Source of the DNA: Pararge aegeria
Taxonomy: Eukaryota > Arthropoda > Insecta > Lepidoptera > Nymphalidae
Assembly (NCBI RefSeq): GCF_905163445.1
Contig: NC_053190.1
Location: 12,650,501 to 12,714,500, forward strand
Direction of reading: 5' to 3'
Length of the DNA stretch: 64,000 nt
Made by a program: the position numbers and the translations under genes. Under the pieces are notes generated by a model. It did no database searches. It was not told the DNA's origin and saw only the letters and a list, made by a program, of their open reading frames with translations. Below are positions 57,446-64,000 of the stretch, one piece after another (position 1 is the first letter of the stretch; every line of letters starts with the position of its first letter).

Positions 57446-57781
57446 TTTCGTATCATCATCATCATTAACCCACTATCGACATACTACACGGAGTCATCGC
57501 AGAATTAGAAGGGTTGACAGCGTAGTCCACTACACTAGCGACGTACAGATTCGTGTATTTCGTATTATCATCATCAACCCATTATCGGCTTATTACACGG
57601 AGTCATCTCAGAATTAGAAGGGTTTAGAGCGTAGTCCACTACACTAGCCACGTACAGATTAGTGTATTTCGTATTATCATCATCAACCCATTATCGGCTT
57701 ATTACACGGGGTCATCTCAGAATTAGAAGGGTTGAGAGCGTAGTCCACTACACTAGCCACGTACAGATTCGTTTATTTCGG
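57446..57781 (-). repeat. Three tandem copies of a SINE B tail segment (109-112 bp)
   Basis: Units start at 57,446, 57,558 and 57,667, each from TTTCGTATTATCATCATCAA to CACGTACAGATTCGTGTA. The complement contains GTAGTGGACTACGCTC..GGGTTGATGATGAT, the end of SINE family B. Units 2 and 3 are almost identical; unit 1 differs more. Confidence 0.85.
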
Positions 57782-57782
57782 T

Positions 57783-57860
57783 AGACTACGGCCTCAACCC
57801 TCGTCATTGTGAGAGAAGACCCGTGCCCTGTAGTGGGCCGATACTGGGTTGATGATGGAG
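57783..57860 (+). repeat. SINE family B 3' fragment, plus strand
   Basis: AGACTACGGCCTCAACCCTC, GAAGACCCGTGCCCTGTAGT, GGGCCGATACTGGGTTGATG. It points opposite to the tandem triplication beside it. Confidence 0.75.
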
Positions 57861-59139
57861 CTTATTTCTTAGGGCTGACGTACTGCCAGAGTCAAAAGAA
57901 TTTTGTTGGCGTTTTTTAAATAAATTCAGTATTTTGTCTGGCCCTTACGGTTCAGTGGTTATTTCGGCCGCATTCTACCAGAAGACAAAATTTAAAACAA
58001 TTAATACAATTTAGCATGCAGTATGCGAAAAGCCTTAGTGGGTGGTTTCCCGATACACTCAATAACCACTAAAGATAACCTCATTTTAATAGTATACATC
58101 GGTATTTCAATACCCAGAACTAATTTAGTTTTAATATAACGAGCTAATGTACTTACTCAGTCAAGTGCGTTTTACACCACCTCCCTTGCAACCTTTTACT
58201 TAAAGCAAAGTCTTATAGTTTCCGTGCTTCGTCGCACACGTAATCAAAAATTTTGCAACAGTATCGCCATGTGTAGGCATAATTTAGAAACAATATTGAA
58301 TGAGAAAACATGTTATTGTAAACTCTACACGGTTAAGATACAACAGAAAAAGGAAACATTCGGTTTATAATTAACTGTAAGTATAACTTCTTTCTGAGAG
58401 TTTACAAACAATACCTTAAATCTGAAGGTATTTAGATAATAATTGATTTAATCATCCACTCACAAAGTCACGTCTTAAATATTGGTTGTTGCGTATTTAA
58501 TAATGCATAATCAAAATGATCTTAACATCGTTTAAATTAACTAAAACTTAATCGCGCATTTAAAATGAATGAATGAATGAATGAATGAATGAAATGAATG
58601 AATGAAATGCAAACTAATTATGTAATCAAAACTTAGTTAATACAGATTGAATTGCTATTCGATACTTACAATTCAAGATGGCGGGAATCAGCCATAACAA
58701 CAAACATTCAACTAACCTTATTCATCGAAAAGGTTATTATAAGGATATTATAAAGGTTATATTTATTTGATTGGGAGCGATTGCTATCCTGCCGCTAGTC
58801 AAACCTACAACCTGAATACCAGAGGTTATTCATTGTCTGGTTGTTGAGTCTCTCAGGAAGAAACTGGAGTTATTATCAAATCGCTCCGACATTTATATTA
58901 AAATACCCACAGACATCACGTGACATAAACACTCGCAGTAAGCCATTTTTTTTTTAATTCTTTATGTTTCTTAACAATAAGAATGTCAGCCCCATAGTTC
59001 CCTTTACGAAAATTAATACTTCCTTCTTATCTTAAATTAACATTAAATCTAAAAGCATTTCTGACTACCTCTGAATAAGGTACAACAACATTAAGATTAA
59101 TTTTAAATTTACATATTAACGAGCCCCCAGCGCCATCTG
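57861..59139. other. Unassigned noncoding DNA with AATG microsatellite
   Basis: An (AATG)n repeat lies at about 58,565-58,610. No gene recognised. Confidence 0.45.
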
Positions 59140-59285
59140 TCGGGCTGATTTGTAAGACCATAAACCATCTAAACCATCCAGATTGCCAACAAAACGCATG
59201 CCGAAAAATGTATTTAAATCGGTCCAGCCGTCTAGGAGGAGTTCAGTGACATACACACGCACACAAGAAATATATATATAAAGAT
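59140..59285 (+). repeat. Non-LTR 3' tail
   Basis: AATCGGTCCAGCCGTCTAGG, GTTCAGTGACATACACACGC and an AAATATATATATAAAGAT end; typical RTE-type lepidopteran tail, compare 13.5 and 28.5 kb. Confidence 0.45.
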
Positions 59286-59749
59286 TGGTACCCCATTGGT
59301 CTAGGCCAAATATGAAATTTATAATTTCTTTAAACTATTCAATAAAATTCCTAAGGTTTATTATCCTAAAATAGCAAATGTTCACAAAGAAGGTAACATT
59401 AAAGATTCGAAAATCCTTCTGGATTCAAATACGCTGACTTCATTGTTTTTTTAATGTCGTTGTAATTTATGTCATAGTGGCCTGCGGTATTGTATCCAAA
59501 TAAACGTTAAAATTATTAAGTGAAACTAATTCCTAATCTTTAGCGTATATGAATCCAGAAGGATTTTTTAATTTATAATTAAAATGAGAGAGCGAGTTTA
59601 TTGGAGTTTTACTAGATATAACAAGGTATCTTAAACTCACGTAAAACTGCATTTTCTCAAATAAAGTACCACTACTGCTGTCATAAGGTGGAGCAGTCAA
59701 ACGTGGTGTAATATCAAATAATACACATTAATATTATAAACGTAAATAT
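59286..59749. other. Unassigned noncoding DNA
   Basis: ATCCTTCTGGATTCA near 59,411-59,425 has an inverted partner TGAATCCAGAAGGAT near 59,549-59,563. Otherwise nothing. Confidence 0.4.
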
Positions 59750-59970
59750 TTTGTCTGGTGGGAGCCTTTGGCCGTGGCTAGTTACCGACACTTACGAAGA
59801 CGTGCCGCTAAGCGATTTAGTGTTCCGGTGCGCTTTTGTATAGAAACCAATTAGGGATATGACTACCGTACTCCCTAACAGGTTAGTCCGTTACCATCTT
59901 AGACTGCATTTTCACTTACCACCAGGTGAGATTGCAGTTAAGGGCTAACTTGAAGTTGAATTAAAAAAGA
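59750..59970 (+). repeat. SINE family C copy
   Basis: TCTGGTGGGAGCCTTTGGCC, GACGTGCCGCTAAGCGATTT, CTCCCTAACAGGTTAGTCCG, ATCTTAGACTGCATTTTCAC and GTGAGATTGCAGTTAAGGGC plus an A-rich end. The best preserved body of the family here. Confidence 0.8.
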
Positions 59971-62900
59971 GGGTGTGTTTATTTCATTGTTTGTCCGCTA
60001 CCTATATAGGTATACATTTTGTATATATACCTATAGCTTGTATCCCAGAGACAAATACACAACAAACAACAACTAATACACACAAATAATACTTAATTAT
60101 TTGTCTAGCCAGGGTAATTTTCTCAGGGGAAAAAATAGCCTTTGCTTCATATGCACGGCTTTACAGCTGCTCCTATCTTGGCAAAATTGTGCATGTTTAG
60201 ATACTCCATAACCCAGGAGAAAACGATTTTGTAAGTATTCTACAACATTTGCAGTTTAATAGGATATTCAAAATAGGATCTGTAGTGATAGCTATAGCCC
60301 GTCTAATCGATCTATATGGCACGGGATATATGAATATACTCCTACCATACTGCTTTGTAGAACACGCTCCGCTGAAATTTAATGTTTCGCCCCCACACAA
60401 CCCTTTGAAGGCTTCCATATTAGCCGCTACCTATTAGCATAAAACCCATAATGGCACGACCTAAGCTTTTAATTAATTACTGACCGGCTGCGGACGCAAC
60501 GACAACGTATCAAAATTCTCATCATCTTAGTATATTTACATAGTTTTTGCAATGTAAAGACAAACGACAATTCCAATATAAATTTTCGTTCTATAACTCC
60601 TGATATAAATTGAGTTGAGGTTTGGACAGACTTTTGTAAAAAGTTCGTCAAAAATGCATTAAATTCTCATATCGTCGGTACGTAGCTGTTGAATAACCAA
60701 ACAAACGTTTTCCACTAGACAACGCACGTCGAAAAACTCATAAATGTTAACGTAAAATAAATAAAAAGGCATCCACTAGACAAACAATCTCCGGAAAAAC
60801 TAATTTATGCGGCGCATTCGCTGAGCGAAAGTAAGACGCGCCCGGAAAATCTCTCTTTTATGTTTGAAAGATTTAATATAAAAAATTACTTTCGGCATTA
60901 TCATGTGAGCCTGGTAGGTGGGGCCGAGGGATTGGTAAGTCGTTTTGAGGGCGCGCTTACCGCTTTTGAAAGATTATCTCATGCGTGACAGTTGCGCTGA
61001 ACTCTGTCGCCCTGGTACTTATATCCGGATACATGACATCTTTGTTATTTTTTCATCAAATTGTAACAGATTTACTGATGAGACCTTAGAATGAATGACT
61101 TTAAAAGAAGTATCTTACATATTAAGTGATTTTTAATTTTTTATCAAGTACAGACAATCAAGTGCAAGCAGGTAAATAGTGATCTTAGATCATTAGATCT
61201 TTTAAAGTAGATACATGTTTCAAATAAATTAATTATATGTTACTAGTAACTCTCCTCAAGGAATGCTCTATAGGCACATTGGTACATTCACGTTATTCGG
61301 AAACCTTTTTGACCTTTTAAGTATAAACCCATATCAAACAGGCTATAAGTTTCAAAAAGAAATAAACTTTGACTAATAAACATATTATTTAAAATTTCGT
61401 GTAAATAAACACTTATATTACAGAAAATTGGCGCAAGGCGGATATAGATTAAAGCTTCGCTCGGTAAAAACTAAAGTTTTTTTTAAATCATTTCATTTCT
61501 TACACTGAACGAATTTCATATAAATCCGATAAAATTCACAACTACAGATTTCAATAGGTACGTACAAAGAACTGTGGGATCGGATTATGTCTTTATTGTC
61601 AAAGTAATTGACGTTAGCCTTTATATCACACCCTTATGTGACCCCGATTTCTCGAGAGCTTGCTTTCTTTTATCGCCATACGCATATGTTTGAATCTGCG
61701 GAACCCCTCATATTCCTTTGATTATTGTATTAGGAAACGAGGGCAGGAAGAAATGTGGACTGTGCACTTTTTTGGAACATGACGTATAATCTATATTTAA
61801 GATTTACGTAGACTCTATACAATTTTGTCTTAAATAGGAACTATTTCATATTCTTAAACTATGATCTCGTGTCGAAATTATACAATCGTCTAGCTTTTCA
61901 ACGTTCCCAAGTTAGAAGATTTTACAAGATATACAAGAATTTTAGTTTATTTAATAATATTTATTATCATTTTTGTATGACTTTTTTAAATAAACGAAAG
62001 CAAAGCCTTTTGATAACCCTGGGTCTTTATATAAACAGTTATTTTCATAGTCAATAACTGTTATGTAGATTCAACTTTGTTTCACGCCTATAGTAAAGTA
62101 ATTTCCAGCGATACCCCTTTGTATAGAAAAATATTATTGACTGAGTAATTCATTAACTTACTTTTTGCCATTTTCGGTCATAAATTTGCAAAACGATTTT
62201 TTTTAAGTTGCCTTGTTTCTTAATTCTATTAAAAGATGTAGGTGTCTGGCAGCCGGACAGGTGGATGGAAAGACGTGTAATTTAAACCCTACAACTACGA
62301 ATAACTCAAACAGCCAGATTGGAACTCAGCCAACCCATTTTGGAAATTAGTACTGATTAATAGATCAATTAGATCAATAGAATTTAATCAATGTTCGATT
62401 GTTTCTATGTTAAGTTAACTTACAAATACAAATTAAATCAATGTCTATGTTAAGCAAACATCTCATGTCTACGTTACACTGCCTTGAATTTTCATGACGT
62501 TTAATCTATTTATTGTCAGCGGGGTATAATAAATGATTTGCGTTGTTGACGTCACGAGTGTTTCTGCTTGTTAAAAATCCGCTCCGGATATGAATGAAAA
62601 GTACGTAGCAAACGAAATGAAATTAGAATGGAATTGAAAAATGTTTTTATACAAACTTCGAATATAATAACAAAATTGGAAAGTATGATCAAATTGAAAT
62701 GGGCGGACCAGTACAGAAATATTATTATGTTTTACAGTATGTACGCCTGCTCTCCTAACTCCGGGCTGGAAAATTCTGCGAATATCTTGACTGAGAAATC
62801 TGTCTGGTCACTATAATTCTTTATCAATGTAGTGGTTTATTCGGATAGATTTGCGTGAAAAAACCTGTGGTGTATTAATATAAGAAGGTTTCATACGAAA

Positions 62901-63139
62901 ACAATATTCAAGAGATAAGCTTAAGTTAGGTTAAAACAAATGTTTAAATCCTATTAGCCTGTATGAGAGTCTCGCTCAAATACTATTTAATACGAATGAC
63001 GTCATATTTTCATTTGGTGTTGATGTATAAACGTAAAATGAAAGTTGACAAACGGACATACAAACAAACAAAATGATTGTAACCCAAGGTCAGTTTTAAC
63101 AATAAAAATATAACTTAAAAAGTTGGTTTTAGTTAGTTT
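59971..63139. other. Unassigned single-copy noncoding DNA
   Basis: About 3.2 kb with no confident repeat or gene. Short frames (60-73 codons) have no domain. About 60,770-61,030 is GC-richer and may be a regulatory island. Confidence 0.4.
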
Positions 63140-63235
63140 GGCCATCCAAAGGGCCAATGCTGCCAGCATCTTAGGAAGTTGAGTGCCTCGCTGCGGTGGT
63201 TTCGAAGATGTTTTAGATTTTATTTAGATAGATAT
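63140..63235 (+). pseudogene. Retroelement ORF fragment (QRxNAASIL..CGGFEDVLDFI)
   Basis: GGCCATCCAAAGGGCCAATG and TGCCAGCATCTTAGGAAGTT, then CCTCGCTGCGGTGGTTTCGA, encode the same AIQR.NAASIL and CGGFEDVLDFI ending as the minus-strand copy at 17.0 kb. Confidence 0.55.
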
Positions 63236-63264
63236 GTAGATAAATTCTTCATTGCACACAATTA

Positions 63265-63323
63265 AGGGATAAAGATAATAAATATTGGAATTACTGTTTC
63301 CAATATTTATTATCTTTATCCCT
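63265..63323. repeat. Perfect hairpin, 26-bp arms, 7-nt loop
   Basis: The arm at 63,265-63,290 (AGGGATAAAGATAATAAATA plus TTGGAA) is the exact reverse complement of 63,298-63,323. The loop is TTACTGT. Confidence 0.9.
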
Positions 63324-63339
63324 CTCTTACAAGAAACAT

Positions 63340-63400
63340 AAAAATGTGCAAAGGCGGTCTTATCTCTTTAAGCGATCTCCAACCCTTAGTGGAAGAAGTG
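63340..63400 (-). repeat. LINE 3' end fragment, minus strand
   Basis: AAAGGCGGTCTTATCTCTTT and AAGCGATCTCCAACC match the complement motif at 9.65 kb. Confidence 0.45.
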
Positions 63401-63931
63401 TTTATTTAGTCTTGCGTAGGTTATTTTTACTTATTTTTGTTTATGAACATACCATCCTAATAATTACATAAATAAACTTGTGTGTATAAAATTGTTTTTA
63501 AATTTTAATAACACTTAATCATGTTTTATAAGTAAATCACGTACATATTGAAATATAAAATATAATGAAGACAAGAAACGTTCTAAGACAGGCAATTTCG
63601 CCGTGAGCTAAGAACAAATAAATGTCAATCCTTAAAAACAAATCAGTGTTCAAAAAACGGCACGCATGTTTTTATGAAGGGGGATAACGTACAAAGGAAA
63701 GCAATTTAACAAAATAAAAAATGCTATATTGGAATTGGAAGGAAACAAATGATACGGGAAATACTTAAATCACAGCTATTGATGCGAAATTGGAAATTAT
63801 GGGGAGGAATCATTTGCGAAAATTGTAGAGGGAATACTAGCTTCGGCCGTTTAACTTGAATCATAATATTTTATTCCTTATTTTTACCAGCTTATAAGTG
63901 TACCAGTAGTACGCATTAAATAACCAATAAC

Positions 63932-63985
63932 TTCTAAATTTGAAGCCAAGCTTATTCGTGTACCAGTTTGGCTTCAAATTTAGAA
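63932..63985. repeat. Perfect inverted repeat, 18-bp arms, 18-nt loop
   Basis: TTCTAAATTTGAAGCCAA at 63,932-63,949 is mirrored at 63,968-63,985. Direct repeats of GTGTACCAGT lie at about 63,898 and 63,958. Confidence 0.85.
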
Positions 63986-64000
63986 AGTCTTGGTTTGATT

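Overview
The window looks like nuclear DNA from a moth or butterfly (Lepidoptera). It is AT-rich, genes carry spliceosomal introns, and most recognisable sequence is dispersed repeats of types familiar from lepidopteran genomes: tRNA-derived SINEs, 3' ends of jockey-like and RTE-like LINEs, small Helitrons ending in CTAG, PIF/Harbinger MITEs and a mariner remnant. The species cannot be fixed from sequence alone. I see no host protein-coding gene, no true tRNA or rRNA gene, and nothing prokaryotic (no operons, CRISPR or IS elements). The window is probably a gene desert or the inside of a very large intron. Layout: 1-37,000 is single-copy AT-rich DNA scattered with SINEs, LINE fragments, three or more Helitrons, a mariner 5' remnant at 6.4 kb, a nested MITE pair at 20.3-20.8 kb and a ~44 bp minisatellite at 30.3-30.8 kb. 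37,034-42,864 is a complete 5.8 kb PIF/Harbinger DNA transposon with TIRs and a TAA target duplication, into which a second, unrelated 2.65 kb DNA transposon (39,642-42,290) has inserted. 42,865-64,000 returns to repeat-strewn noncoding DNA, with a triplicated SINE tail at 57.4-57.9 kb. The three credible proteins are all transposon-borne and all assemble in frame across clean GT-AG introns. They are a 392-aa Harbinger DDE transposase (+), a 266-aa MADF-BESS DNA-binding partner (-), and in the nested element a 606-aa protein (-) with a plausible D-D-E triad and paired cysteines. The two Harbinger genes are interlocked: MADF exon 2 lies inside the transposase intron on the other strand, and transposase exon 2 lies inside the MADF intron. 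A second theme is a set of perfect or near-perfect inverted repeats with arms of 14-32 bp and very short loops (mostly 5-9 nt). One of these has formed inside a SINE copy, which suggests repeated template-switch (snap-back) events.
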